A stretch of DNA of 64,000 nt from Rhodamnia argentea (GCF_020921035.1 NC_063152.1:10554001-10618000), one strand, 5' to 3'. Counted from the first letter of the stretch, positions 11,541-23,506 are shown. The notes: generated by a model not told the origin, from the sequence alone. Numbers and translations: made by a program.

Positions 11541-12411
11541 TTTTTTTTGTCAATTGATTCCTAAATCTTTAGTAATTATGCTAATTCAGTCTATTTAGCT
11601 GGCCGTCGCTGACATGATAAAATTTTCATAATATTTAAAAATTTTTCAATTTTTTCAAATTCATTATTTTTTAAAATAATTTTTTCTTTTTCTTTGATTT
11701 TCGTGCCATTTAAATTTGATCCGATCCTATCCATTCTTGGACAGGATTACTCCTGGCCATGCATGCACTAGCCAGACTGCACAGGCTCAATCCGTGTCGG
11801 TGAAAAATTTCATGGGTGCTTTCTTCGACGCAGTCAACGCCACATGTTTTCTGAAGGATGTGGGCCCCACCAACAGATTTTTTATGTGTGTGCTCCGGAT
11901 TGCGTCCTTACAAGTTTTTCAAAGGTTGCTGTTCTGCCAGCCCGAATCCTTATCTTTCATTTCTTATCCTTCATTTCTTTTCGGGGCTTGGAGGGCAAAA
12001 CAAAATAGAGACATTCTCTTCCTCTTCTTCTCTTTCTGCAAGACACGAAACATCCTTCGTCTACAGCAACACAATCAGTCCGACCACATACGAATATGAA
12101 CTAGAATGTTCATTAAACTACAACACATGTAGAAGGCCATATGCCCCGAAGCTTCACACAGCAAAAATATAAAAAATAAAAAAGAAAACGGAATTTCAGA
12201 AGAATAACAGAAGGTAAAAATCCATAAGCTCCCAGCGAGAAGGAAAACAGCTCTTAATGAAGACTAGAATCACAACCTTGAAGTTGAAGCATCTCTCTAT
12301 GGAGATTAAGCCCCACCATTGACAGTGCCGCTGAAGACCTTCCATCCTACAGCATGAGAGATACAGAGCCTAGTCAATGGCCTGCTGATGCTTTTTCTGT
12401 TTAGCAGAACT
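11541..12411. other. 3' flank of sulfotransferase 2
   Basis: Equivalent of 2605-3438, with about 40 extra bases near 11785 that unit 1 lacks. No separate gene is seen. Confidence 0.5.
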
Positions 12412-13434
12412 TCAAAGCTTCAAGCCAGAGCCATGCAACTTCTCTTCCGTGACGCCGTCAATCCTCTCCCCCATCTCCGCGCTCATGTAGTTCGCCCAAT
12501 CTCCGACCTCGCCTCTCCTGAAGTACCAGTTGCTATCTTCTCCGGTCGACAGCTTCCCGCTCTTGTTCACCTCCAACGCGGTCAAATTTTCGAAGCTACA
12601 CATCCTCAGTATTCCCTCCACCATCCCGTCTCTCAATTCTTCTTCGCCAAACGGACACCCCAAGAAATCGGCCAACCTCCTCACTTGAACATGCGGGTCC
12701 CCTTTCATCTGCTCGTACGTCATGAACAGCACCTTCTCCGGCATCTCCAAGCTCGCCTTGTGGTAACCTAGCACATGGTCCCAGTAAGGCCCACAAGGGG
12801 TCAGCCCTCGACAGAACTTGTCGAGGCACTCCTGGATTGGAATCTGGCCTTTCTCTTCCGGCCTCAGCTTGTTGACGAAGTGCCACAGCGAGACGAAGTT
12901 GTCCTTGGGGTTCCTGCATAGGTAAACCAGCTTGCAGTTGGAGTCCCTCACCGACTGTGGAAGCAAGGAATAAGGCATGTGGGTTCCGAATAGCCTCGGG
13001 GGCGCTAAAGCAGCGAGGTTGGGATTTTCTTCCTTAAGATAGAGGTTGAACTCCAAGGAGGGCACGAGGTCGTGAGGGTTTTGGGTTAGGAGAGGGTGGG
13101 ATCGTTGCGAGCTGGAGTCGGAGTACTTGGCACGGTTCACAAGAGCGAAGAGGATGGCCGCAAGCCAGGTGGTGCCGGATTTCGGGCTGGTGACGAGGAG
13201 GACGTCGGAGGGGTCAGCTTGGAAATGGTTTTGGCAAGTGAGGATGGGCTTCAAGATCCAGGAGGGGAGCCAGAAGCCCTGGTACGAGCGGAGAGAGGTG
13301 GGGAACCAGCCTTCTTCTAAAGGAAGAGAGGAGAGGAAGTCCGGGAACGCTTGCGGCATGTCTTCCTCTCGCAAGTACTTTAAATAGAGTGGAGAAGGAG
13401 AAGGAGGAAGAGGAGGAGGTTGGGAGGGTTGCAT
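12412..13434 (-). CDS. Cytosolic sulfotransferase, tandem copy 2
   Basis: 340-aa intact, intronless copy. All functional motifs of copy 1 are kept: PKSGTTW loop (84-90), catalytic His 152, RNPKD (174-178) and RRGEVGDW. It has one Pro fewer in the N-terminal Pro run, Thr212 in GLTPCGPYW and Gly245 in MKGDPH. It differs from copy 3 in protein only at residue 108 (Ser here, Cys in copies 1 and 3), from a TGC to AGC change. I saw only one other coding difference from copy 3, a silent one. Same predicted role: PAPS-dependent sulfonation of an unknown small hydroxylated acceptor in the cytosol. The start again follows a (GCC)n leader, one triplet shorter than in copy 1. Confidence 0.93.
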   Translation of the reverse strand: MQPSQPPPLPPSPSPLYLKYLREEDMPQAFPDFLSSLPLEEGWFPTSLRSYQGFWLPSWILKPILTCQNHFQADPSDVLLVTSPKSGTTWLAAILFALVNRAKYSDSSSQRSHPLLTQNPHDLVPSLEFNLYLKEENPNLAALAPPRLFGTHMPYSLLPQSVRDSNCKLVYLCRNPKDNFVSLWHFVNKLRPEEKGQIPIQECLDKFCRGLTPCGPYWDHVLGYHKASLEMPEKVLFMTYEQMKGDPHVQVRRLADFLGCPFGEEELRDGMVEGILRMCSFENLTALEVNKSGKLSTGEDSNWYFRRGEVGDWANYMSAEMGERIDGVTEEKLHGSGLKL

Positions 13435-13544
13435 GGCGGCGGCGGCGGAGGTGGAGAATTGGAGTGAAGAGTCTGTTGATATTTAGTGGAGGCCTCTTGG
13501 ATGAGAAAGATCGTTGCTGGGATAAGGTCTGAAGCTTGAAACAT

Positions 13545-13552
13545 CTTATATG
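13545..13552 (-). promoter_or_regulatory. TATA-like box of sulfotransferase 2
   Basis: CATATAAG on the minus strand at the same distance from the ATG as in copy 1. Confidence 0.45.
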
Positions 13553-13843
13553 AAGACGGTATGTTGGGTATTACATTAATCCCCTCATACCTGCTATTTT
13601 GTACGTACGTTAAAGGTTGTGTAATTACATTTGTCCCACAAATTTGAATTAAGAACTTTTAGTACTCCCGCCATTATAATGCTTTCCGATAACTCATTAA
13701 CAACTAAACAAGCTCACTTGTAAAATTAAAGAAAAAATAGCCGATAATCTACTACCAAACAATACGTAAAAGTCATTATTTTGTTGGTAACTCACCGACG
13801 AGTGAACGGATCCACTTGTGAACCTTAAAAGCAATTGAAATCC

Positions 13844-14038
13844 AAGCATCGTTTGCTTCGTGGAAGATGAATGTTTTAGAAAATATTTTTTCAGAAACGA
13901 TCCTAAATATATTTTTATCATCTACGAAGATATTTATATATAAGTTGTTGCCGATGATAAAAATATTTCTTATTGACTAATTATTTTTAGAAAATTATTT
14001 TCCAAATTATTTATTTTGTGGAAAACAATTGGAGCCCA
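13844..14038. mobile_element. MITE-like element B, unit 2
   Basis: Equivalent of 4878-5070; the left end reads AAGCATCGTTTGCTTCGTGG. Confidence 0.55.
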
Positions 14039-14319
14039 AGTATGAAATTTGATAAATGGTAACACAATGGCCCCTTTGTGAAACTAAAAGCAATCGATAA
14101 TGTACAATGTGATTTAAAGGTATAAACCCATTATATTGGCGGCAATAGCTTGACCAATAAACGAGCGTACTCACAGAATCCAAATTTTATGGATAATCAA
14201 AGCTGTAACACCTTCCAATTGGAAATGTGTAAAATAATAGTTTTGCTGGTAATTAACCGACAAGAAATGGACCCCATCGTGAAATTGGAAATTTGTTCAT
14301 AATATATTCGTAAATCCGA

Positions 14320-14539
14320 GGGTGCGTTTATTTCGCGAAAAATGAGTAATTTAAAAAATATTTTCTTAAAAATAACCGCTTATATCGCTCACAAAAAAAT
14401 ATAATTTTTTTTGTCGCTTACGAAAATAGTTAGGCATAAGTGGTTATCGATGATGAAAATATTTTCCGTTGATTAATATTTCTAAACAGTATAAGCAATC
14501 ATTTTCAAGTCGCCCATTTTTCTCGAAACGAACGTACCC
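14320..14539. mobile_element. MITE-like element A, unit 2
   Basis: Equivalent of 5353-5572, also 220 bp, with ends GGGTGCGTTTATTTCGCG and CGAACGTACCC. Confidence 0.6.
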
Positions 14540-15739
14540 GGAAAGTCGCAACGTCGGCTTTGATCCTTCTCAAATAGAGAGCAGCTCATAATCTACTGGG
14601 AACTTGAAAGAGGTCAGTATTTCAAATTACTCAGCAACGAAAAGGGTTGACTTGTGAAATTGAAGAACACTTGGTAGTCTATTATGGAATTCAAAAGTGA
14701 GAAAATCACAACTTGATATTACTAACCGGCCAAACCTACTAGTAAAACATAAAGTAGTTCTTATTCTATGGCTGAATAGGACATTGGTAAAATAACTACG
14801 GTACTTATCAAAAACCAAATAAGGATCAAGTTTTCAGTAAACTATTTTTCTTCCGGACACTATTAAACTAGCACGGAATTCTGCCACCTTTTTTTTTGTT
14901 TTGTGTGTACCAAGAGATAGAATTCTTTGCCTCAATTTCAAATCATTATTTAACAAAATACATTCATTCTTAAAGAGTGATTACAACTTACTTCTCGCAA
15001 GAAAATAACGCGATAATAGTCATGATCAATGATGCTATCTATTGATAATTGTTCGGAATTATTTGAGGCAACTTAAAAGAATCTGTCATTTTCTTGATAC
15101 AAGTGGAGGCTTTTATCTAGTTCACATCACATAAATTTAATTGATTCGCCATGAATCACGTTGTCGAAGTAATAGCAGATAATTCTTAACTTAATGGTCG
15201 GAACCATGGCCGATGCGGACATGCAGATGAGGAGAAACCTTTTCGGATTAGGGGAAAGTAGCAGATTTGAATTTGTCAATCGTTGCACATTCTAAGGATA
15301 GCGATTGCATGTTATTTTAAAAAAAAAAATTCAAGACTCTCCTAGTTAATATTAAACACTTAGAACTCAACCGACCGATCGATGAAACATTTAGAACTTT
15401 CAACTATTTTTTAACCTTATTCCTATCCAACTCCATGGTAGTCATGTAAGGGCCCTATTTTTCTCTCATCAACTTTTTGATTGGTGGGTTACCTTGATAA
15501 ACATCACCGAAATCTAAAACTTAATCCAAAAATAAATATTGGTGATGTCGATTTAAGCAAAAACCAACCATTAGAAATTTAGTTGGGAAAGGGGAGGTGG
15601 GAAGTTCGATTCCCTACCATCTCAGGCAGACTTGGGGGTGGGGATGTGTGTGTGACGGAACAAGGTTTCACAACCTAGACGTAGTGCACAATGCTTGTAA
15701 AATAGAATATGATAGGATAGAATCAGATCTTTTTAAAAG

Positions 15740-16189
15740 AAAAGTCCTAGTTGAAAAGGCAAAGAAAAGAGAAATAGAAATTAATTTTTGGAAAGTGAAA
15801 GTGTGATGGATTCCTATATAACTTAAGTGACACAATAAAAGCTTTTTCTATTCTTTTATTAACTGATTTATGTATCGGATTCCATTCGCTTCATGATTGG
15901 GAACTAATGATTTGCTATGCCTACGGAGATTTTGAATTTGCTCTGCCCCACGATGAAGATAAGAATGAGGCCCTAATAAACGCACAAGAAAAATGCTTGA
16001 ATGGGATCCTTTGCCCCCGTCTATCGGGAATCTTGTTAATGGGTTTGCCCCGCCCACCGAATGGGATTTCTAAATTAAGAAAAAAAAATAATCAGCAAAA
16101 GTAGAAATGAGGGAATAAAAGATATCTGCAGGCCGATAGAGCACTTATAAGTAATGGTTAAATTGTCTTTACAAGTGACTGATCCAAAT
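15740..16189 (+). other. cemA: Organellar DNA insert containing chloroplast cemA sequence (NUPT)
   Basis: This 450 bp segment is absent from unit 1, where TTTTAAAAG is followed after 14 bp by CAACTTAGC. At about 15810-15945 the plus strand, in one frame with no stop, reads [20 protein letters not shown] followed by [20 protein letters not shown]. This matches, from memory of the family, the plastid envelope protein CemA (ycf10). The similarity ends near FEFA, and the rest of the insert is not recognised; it may be other organelle DNA joined on. The cemA part is internal only and cannot be functional. The insertion is specific to unit 2, so it came after the duplication or was lost from unit 1. 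Confidence 0.7.
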
Positions 16190-16695
16190 CAACTTAGCAT
16201 TGATGTAGGTCAATCATCTCTAAATTGACTGGTCTTTACTATATTTCGTAAGTAATGCGTGCTAATATCCGTCTGCTTAATTTAGTGGCATGAGCGCACA
16301 CCTATTTATTTAGAAACTCACGAAACACATGCAAGTCTCAAAAACTTGATTGAGTCTGTGTCTTTACCAACGCAGGTGGTCGCAGTTTGCACGCAACTAG
16401 CACGCCTTTAACGAGCGACTACCGGTTCCTGAATTGGAAATTCCCGGACCGCCTGCCCAGCTCCTGGGCTAAAGGGGTTTGCTTGGACCCCTCAAACCAA
16501 TTCCTCGGAATGTCAAAGGAGTTCGCATTTTACCAAAGCAACAATATAGTTATCCCGATCATCAAACCCGTTCGTGTTTCATGCGTTGTCCCACCAACCA
16601 TAAACGTAGATTCGTCAATATACTTATCCCGATCAAACCGGTCCATGTTTCATGCGTTGTCCCACCAACCAAAAACATCGGTTCGTCAATCGCTC

Positions 16696-17738
16696 TTCAG
16701 GATTAACGCCGACTAACTAAGAGATATTTTTGTTTATGTGGCGGTCGGTGGACTTCTTCTGCAGGATTCACGTGGGGCGCTACAGGACAAAAGGAGGCCC
16801 ATACACCATTTACCATAATATTTGTTGTGGGGGTAAAAATGTCTTTTGGCCCAACACTGGACGAAAACCAAACCTTATCCTCTCTCTCTATCTCTATCTC
16901 TATCTCTTCCCAGGGGAAACGTGCTCATCTCTATCCATCTAATTAAATAATCCCTTCTCTCTGTCCCCACACTATTTTCCCTTATCTTCACTTCATCGCT
17001 GTTACAAAATTATTTCAAGACATCCCTACCCTACCCCCGTTTAAGCACGCTGCTGAAAAGGAAATGTCGCATTTTGGACCGCATCATCGACCTAACATGT
17101 CGAAGTCGCGAATTAATTAACCTCGTACACATACAATTGTACGCACATGTAGATATTTCAAGGGGCAGTACTTGAAACGCTTTTGTTATATGAAAGAATG
17201 GAAAAAAAATATTTTCAGAAGCGAATTGTTCGCATCACTAAATTGCTTAGTTCGGGCCGTACGATTTTAGGTGGATCGCAGTGTTTCATGTTATTCGCGA
17301 TCAATATTTTCGAAAGTTTAGAGATCAAATTATTGTTATTATTATTATTATTATTATTATTGCAGTGTCCTGATTGTGTTAATAATAATGTCAGTCGAAC
17401 TTTGTAAAAAAGGAGAAAGACAGTAAGGTGGGGGCCAGCGGAGAAAAAAAAAAGGAGAGGAAAGTAAATTATATAAAAAGGTGGGGTTTTATTCCTTTTA
17501 ATTTTTTACATGCTGCAGTCGTACGAGCATAGTGCTGGAGACCAAGAGCCGCACAAGAAAAAAAAAAGCCGAGAACTTGAAGAAAACAGTCGCACGAAAG
17601 AAAAGAGAAAAGAACATACCGACGTTCTGATTTTCGGCCGTAAGTGTGTGATTTGTTTGGACTTGAACTCGCCAATTTGTGCGCTGAGTTTATTATATCC
17701 AATTGAGTTATTTTATTAGTAAATATTTTGAATTTGGG
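16696..17738 (+). mobile_element. Copia LTR remnant, unit 2
   Basis: Equivalent of 7297-8335, with the same loss of the LTR end and primer-binding site. Confidence 0.6.
17329..17361 (+). repeat. (ATT)n microsatellite, unit 2
   Basis: 33 bp of ATT repeats with one G at 17335; same length as in units 1 and 3. Confidence 0.9.
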
Positions 17739-17760
17739 TACAATCTTGTGATTGCAATTA

Positions 17761-18598
17761 TGTCTGGAGTGAAAGCTGAAATTGAGAAGTTTAACGGGAG
17801 GAATAACTTGGGGTTGTGGAGTCTCAAGATAGAGGCGTTATTGACAACTCAAGGTTTAACAGAAGCATTTGAAGACAAGGTTGAGTTACTTGAAACAATG
17901 ATAGATGCTAAAAGGATGTGGTAATGAGAAAAGCTAGAAATTTAATTATGTTGAATTTATCGGATGAAGTGTTAATAGAAGTAGGCAAAGAGGAGGATAC
18001 CACAGCATTGTGGACAAAATTTCAAGCTCTTTATGTAATGAAGGGTTTGAACAATCGCTTATATATGTTGAAGATGATGTTTCGGTTTAGATATACTGAA
18101 AGTACATCTATCAGAGTCCACCTAGATGAATTTAATAAACTCATGATGGATTTGAAGAACATCGGTAAGACACTTGATTATGAAGAGCAGGTCATGATGT
18201 TGTTAGCCTCTTTACCAGAGTCATAGGAGCACTTTACTAATTCACTGTTGTAGGGGCGTACTATGATTATCTCGAAAGAGGTAAACTTTGCTTTATTTTC
18301 TAAGGAGTGGTAGAAAAAGTTGCGAGATGACAGTCTAGCATAGGATATAGCGCGGTGACTAGTGATTCGAGGTAGGGAGCAATAGCGGGCGTCCAAGAAC
18401 TGTAGAGGTAAAAGCAGGTATACATCATGCCATAGAAAATTCAAGGGACGTGTGAAGTGCTTTAAGTGTCACGAGGAGGTCCACATCGGGAGAGATTGTC
18501 CTAAATTGATAAATAGAGGTGATAAGCAAAAAGTCACAAGCAATGTGGCGAACATTGTTGAGGAGAGCACTAGTGATGCGGAATCTATCTCGTATGAG
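17761..18598 (+). pseudogene. Copia gag remnant, unit 2
   Basis: Same broken gag as in unit 1, sharing its frame shift and stops (TAG at 18224, 18252, 18311), which shows the decay preceded the unit 1/unit 2 duplication. The zinc knuckle here reads CFKCHEEVHIGRDC: the conserved Gly before His has become Val. Homology to the longer element ends at the same place as in unit 1. Confidence 0.85.
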
Positions 18599-18740
18599 CA
18601 CCGCCATAATCACTCCTATCTATAAGTACTAGAGACTCGATAAATATAACTTCTTTGCTAATAGCATGTGAATTTAATTATGGGTAGCACAATCTATAAT
18701 GCCGCTCACCTTATGCATAGTCTAGGAACATGCACTTTCT

Positions 18741-19121
18741 ATGCTCGAAACTCGATTCAAGCTCTAACAAGTATTAATATTTATATTCGAGTTCAACTCG
18801 ACTACGGATCAAGATACCGAAATTTATTACACTTAATCTACAAAAGAAGTCGAACTTGACCTTGAAAAAGTTCAAATGATATTATGAGTGTATTATGTAA
18901 TTTTCAAGATAAATTCATCTATCTTTAACTTAGTTTTCTTTGAAAACAGAAGCTTGATTAGGCTCGCAATGGTGAGCTCGACTCGGCAAAATTCAAGGGA
19001 CCAAAGCATTTCTTGGAAACAAGGGAATTTGTGTTGAGCAAAATTCAAGACCATTGGTGAATTGGGAGAATTACCAAAAAAGTCCTAAATTTATTACAAT
19101 TATGTCAATTCGGTCGTAATT
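18741..19121 (+). repeat. Dispersed 373 bp direct repeat, copy b of unit 2
   Basis: Equivalent of 9338-9718. Confidence 0.8.
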
Positions 19122-19956
19122 CGTTTATTGCCCATGTGTTAAAAAAAAAAATTCTAAGGTGCCAATGTGTAATTCTTATTTGTCCACCGTTCAAATTTAA
19201 CAAATTGGAAAGTATGCCAATAGATTTCATTAACTGGAATTAATGGAGGAATGATACTGAATATTTTTATCGTTTAGGGGCCACATTGTACAACTTAAAA
19301 GTCTATGAATGACATTGTACATTGAGTTAAAGTTCCGGGACCATTTGTATTGGTTTCCCTTTAGCACAAAAATTGTCCAGTGTATAAAGTATTGCACGGT
19401 AATGATATCTACTAGACTACATCAATCATATTTTGAATATCTATTCTACCCACATTAAATCCCACTAAAAAATATACAAGTTTCCTTACAATATATGTTT
19501 TAATTAGTTATATCCACCACAACATATGAACAATTGTCAAAAAAAGTCCTAAACATGTTGTTCGGGAGCTAATTCAGTTTAAAATTTTCCAATTTAGCTA
19601 ATGAAGTCCTAAACCCTTTGATGGTTTTTCTGTGTAGTCCATTTGGGCAATTTAGATTGAAGATGGTCGTCTAGTAAGTGTCAACCATCCTCTATGCCAT
19701 GGTCGGTGATTTGACGTGTCCTACTTCACTCCAAATGTTGTTTTGACATTTTTATTATTTATTTTTCCTTTTCTTCATTGTTCATCTCTTGAAAAGAGCC
19801 AATGGGGCTTGTAGAGACCTTAGTAATGGCCGGCGACCCTTTTTGTGGCCAACGAAGGCATTGCCACCCTCGTGTGAGCAGAGAAATTAGGGTTTGGCGG
19901 GAAGTTTCGTGGGGGGATCTGCAGATTCCGAGGTTGGGGGAGTTGAAGTAGAAGAA
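19122..19956. other. AT-rich tail of unit 2
   Basis: Equivalent of 9719-10555; no gene seen. Confidence 0.4.
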
Positions 19957-20568
19957 GATGAGCTTGGATTTGGTTCCTATGAAATGACATGGCAGCATCG
20001 ATGGGCAGATTTCTCAACTCATTTTAGTATAAACCAAGGCTCGACCTAGATGTACATATTTTTCTTTCGATCCCTCATTTCGCAAGGCTGTACAACATTG
20101 ATTGTTTGTCTAAACAAGACCCTTGCTACCATGACATCCTCGCGAGCCGGACATGAGGGTTGCCGATCATCGTTGAGGCCCCAACTATCCCTTGAGCTTT
20201 TTCCAGGAAGATGAATAGTATGGAAAATGAAGAAAAACATTAAAAAAAAAAGGAAATAAAGGAAAGAAGAGAAGAGAAGAAAAATATTATTATAAAATTC
20301 TTAAAAAACGGTGTCGTTTTGAGTGGAGTCGGACTCATTAGATCGTCAATCGTTCCATGTAGGACGGCATGCGTTGACTAGACTATTATGTCATCAATTT
20401 CCTACTTAAATTGGTTGGATGGACTGTATTTGAAATTTTATTGGATGAATTAAATATTTTCTCTCCATGTGTGAATGGAAAAACTGGGTCGCATCCTTTG
20501 GAATTTCATATTGTCTAGAGAGTTGAGAGAGACAATATAATACCAAATTTAAGCTTGATTTGACTCAC

Positions 20569-20942
20569 ATGCTCGAAACTCGATTCGAGCTCCATCGAGC
20601 ATTAATACTTATATTCGAGTTTGATTCGACTATGGATTGAGATACCGATACAATTAATTTACAAAAGAATTCGAACTTGACCTTGGAAAGTTCAAATGAT
20701 ATTATCATTGTATTATGTGATTTCCAAGATAAATACATTTATCTTTAACTTAATTTTCTTTGAAAACAGAAGCTTGATCGGGCGCGCAATGGTGAGTTCG
20801 ACTAGACAAAATTCAAGGGACCAAAGCATTTCTTGCAAACAAGGGAATTTGTGCTCAGCAAAATTCAAGACCGCAAGTGAATGGGGAAAATTACCAAAAA
20901 AAAATGCTAAAATTATTACAATTATGTCAATTTAGTCTCAAT
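20569..20942 (+). repeat. Dispersed 373 bp direct repeat, copy a of unit 3
   Basis: Equivalent of 2231-2604. Unit 3 has no right-hand partner. Confidence 0.8.
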
Positions 20943-21330
20943 TTTTTTTTTTGGTCAATTGATTCCTAAATCTTTAGTAATTATGCTAATTCAGTCTATT
21001 TAGCTGGCCGTCGCTGACATGATAAAATTTTCATAATATTTAAAAATTTTTCAATTTTTTCAAATTCATTATTTTTTTAAATAATTTTTTCTTTTTCTTT
21101 GATTTTCGTGCCATTTAAATTTGATCCGATCCTATCCATTCTTGGACAGGATTACTCCTGGCCATGCATGCACTAGCCAGACTGCACAGGCTCAATCCGT
21201 GTCGGTGAAAAATTTCATGGGTGCTTTCTTCGACGCAGTCAACGCCACATGTTTTCTGAAGGATGTGGGCCCCACCAACAGATTTTTTATGTGTGTGCTC
21301 CGGAGCGCGTCCTTACAAGTTTTTCAAAGG

Positions 21331-22224
21331 TTGCTGTTCTGCCAGCCCGAATCCTTATCTTTCATTTCTTATCTTTCATTTCTTTTCGGGGCTTGGAGGG
21401 CAAAACAAAATAGAGACATTCTCTTCATCTTCTTCTTTTTCTGCAAGACACGAAACATCCTTCGTCTACAGCAACACAATCAGTCCGACCACATACGAAT
21501 ATGAACTAGAATGTTCATTAAACTACAACACATATAGAAGGCCATATGCCCCGAAGCTTCACATTGAAGAAAGAAAAAAAAGAAGAAGGATTGACATCTA
21601 AGTTCTGTTTGTTTCGTGAAATATGAATGATTTTAAAAAAATATTTTCCAAAAAATAATCGTGAGTATCGCTTGAAATTGCCGTTCTGCCAGCCCGAATA
21701 TTTATCTTTCATTTCTTTTCGGGGCTTGGAGGGGCAAAACAAAATAGAGGCTTTCTCCTCTTCTTCTTCTTTTTCTGCAAGACACGAAACATCCTTCGTC
21801 TACAGCAACACAATCAGTCCGACCACATACGAATATGAACTAGAATGTTCATTAAACTACAACACATATAGAAGGCCATATGCCCGGAAGCTTCACACTG
21901 AAGAAAGAAAAAAAAGAAGAAGGATTGACATCTAAGTTCTGTTTGTTTCGTGAAATATGAATGATTTTAGAAAAATATTTTCCAAAAAATAATCGTGAGT
22001 ATCGCTTGAAATTGCCGTTCTGCCAGCCCGAATATTTATCTTTCATTTCTTTTCGGGGCTTGGAGGGCAAAACAAAATAGAGGCATTCTCTTCTTCTTCT
22101 TCTTTTTCTGCAAGACACGAAACATCCTTCGTCTACAGCAACACAATCAGTCCGACCACATACGAATATGAACTAGAATGTTCATTAAACTACAACACAT
22201 ATAGAAGGCCATATGCCCTGAAGC
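21331..22224 (+). repeat. Local tandem repeat, period 334 bp, 2.6 copies
   Basis: The phrase CCAGCCCGAAT with TTTCGGGGCTTGGAGGG recurs from 21331, 21679 and 22013. The first interval is 348 bp because of a 14 bp TTATCTTTCATTTC doubling; the second is 334 bp. The spacer GATTGACATCTAAGTTCTG with TGTTTCGTGAAATATGAATG (21565-21678, 21899-22012) is absent from units 1 and 2 and looks like a MITE-family end. It lies in the 3' flank of sulfotransferase 3. Confidence 0.9.
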
Positions 22225-22483
22225 TTCACACAGCAAAAATATAAAAAATAAAAAAGAAAACGGAATTTCAGAAGAATAACAGAAGGTAAAAATCCATAAG
22301 CTCCCAGCGAGAAGGAAAACAGCTCTTAATGAAGACTAGAATCACAACCTTGAAGTTGAAGCATCTCTCTATGGAGATTAAGCCCCACCATTGACAGTGC
22401 CGCTGAAGACCTTCCATCCTACAGCATGAGAGATACAGAGCCTAGTCAATGGCCTGCTGATGCTTTTTCTGTTTAGCAGAACT

Positions 22484-23506
22484 TCAAAGCTTCAAGCCAG
22501 AGCCATGCAACTTCTCTTCCGTGACGCCGTCAATCCTCTCCCCCATCTCCGCGCTCATGTAGTTCGCCCAATCTCCGACCTCGCCTCTCCTGAAGTACCA
22601 GTTGCTATCTTCTCCGGTCGACAGCTTCCCGCTCTTGTTCACCTCCAACGCGGTCAAATTTTCGAAGCTACACATCCTCAGTATTCCCTCCACCATCCCG
22701 TCTCTCAATTCTTCTTCGCCAAACGGACACCCCAAGAAATCGGCCAACCTCCTCACTTGAACATGCGGGTCCCCTTTCATCTGCTCGTACGTCATGAACA
22801 GCACCTTCTCCGGCATCTCCAAGCTCGCCTTGTGGTAACCTAGCACATGGTCCCAGTAAGGCCCACAAGGGGTCAGCCCTCGACAGAACTTGTCGAGGCA
22901 CTCCTGGATTGGAATCTGGCCTTTCTCTTCCGGCCTCAGCTTGTTGACGAAGTGCCACAGCGAGACGAAGTTGTCCTTGGGGTTCCTGCACAGGTAAACC
23001 AGCTTGCAGTTGGAGTCCCTCACCGACTGTGGAAGCAAGGAATAAGGCATGTGGGTTCCGAATAGCCTCGGGGGCGCTAAAGCAGCGAGGTTGGGATTTT
23101 CTTCCTTAAGATAGAGGTTGAACTCCAAGGAGGGCACGAGGTCGTGAGGGTTTTGGGTTAGGAGAGGGTGGGATCGTTGCGAGCAGGAGTCGGAGTACTT
23201 GGCACGGTTCACAAGAGCGAAGAGGATGGCCGCAAGCCAGGTGGTGCCGGATTTCGGGCTGGTGACGAGGAGGACGTCGGAGGGGTCAGCTTGGAAATGG
23301 TTTTGGCAAGTGAGGATGGGCTTCAAGATCCAGGAGGGGAGCCAGAAGCCCTGGTACGAGCGGAGAGAGGTGGGGAACCAGCCTTCTTCTAAAGGAAGAG
23401 AGGAGAGGAAGTCCGGGAACGCTTGCGGCATGTCTTCCTCTCGCAAGTACTTTAAATAGAGTGGAGAAGGAGAAGGAGGAAGAGGAGGAGGTTGGGAGGG
23501 TTGCAT
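22484..23506 (-). CDS. Cytosolic sulfotransferase, tandem copy 3
   Basis: 340-aa intact, intronless copy with the PAPS loop PKSGTTW (84-90), catalytic His 152, RNPKD (174-178) and C-terminal RRGEVGDW. It has Cys108, Thr212 and Gly245. It is nearly identical to copy 2 and about 1% different from copy 1 in protein. The frame is fully open, with no sign of decay despite heavy rearrangement on both sides: the 334 bp tandem repeat lies in its 3' flank, and a deletion begins 1.8 kb upstream. Role as for copy 1: cytosolic PAPS-dependent sulfonation, acceptor unknown. Confidence 0.93.
   Translation of the reverse strand: MQPSQPPPLPPSPSPLYLKYLREEDMPQAFPDFLSSLPLEEGWFPTSLRSYQGFWLPSWILKPILTCQNHFQADPSDVLLVTSPKSGTTWLAAILFALVNRAKYSDSCSQRSHPLLTQNPHDLVPSLEFNLYLKEENPNLAALAPPRLFGTHMPYSLLPQSVRDSNCKLVYLCRNPKDNFVSLWHFVNKLRPEEKGQIPIQECLDKFCRGLTPCGPYWDHVLGYHKASLEMPEKVLFMTYEQMKGDPHVQVRRLADFLGCPFGEEELRDGMVEGILRMCSFENLTALEVNKSGKLSTGEDSNWYFRRGEVGDWANYMSAEMGERIDGVTEEKLHGSGLKL

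Larger units (their letters stand above)
10556..19956. repeat. Tandem unit 2 of the sulfotransferase array
   Basis: Second direct repeat, 9401 bp to the start of unit 3 at 19957. Same order of parts as unit 1. It is longer than unit 1 mainly because of a 450 bp insert at 15740-16189 with plastid DNA. Its sulfotransferase and 5' flank are closer to unit 3 than to unit 1, while its Copia remnant is closer to unit 1. Confidence 0.9.
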
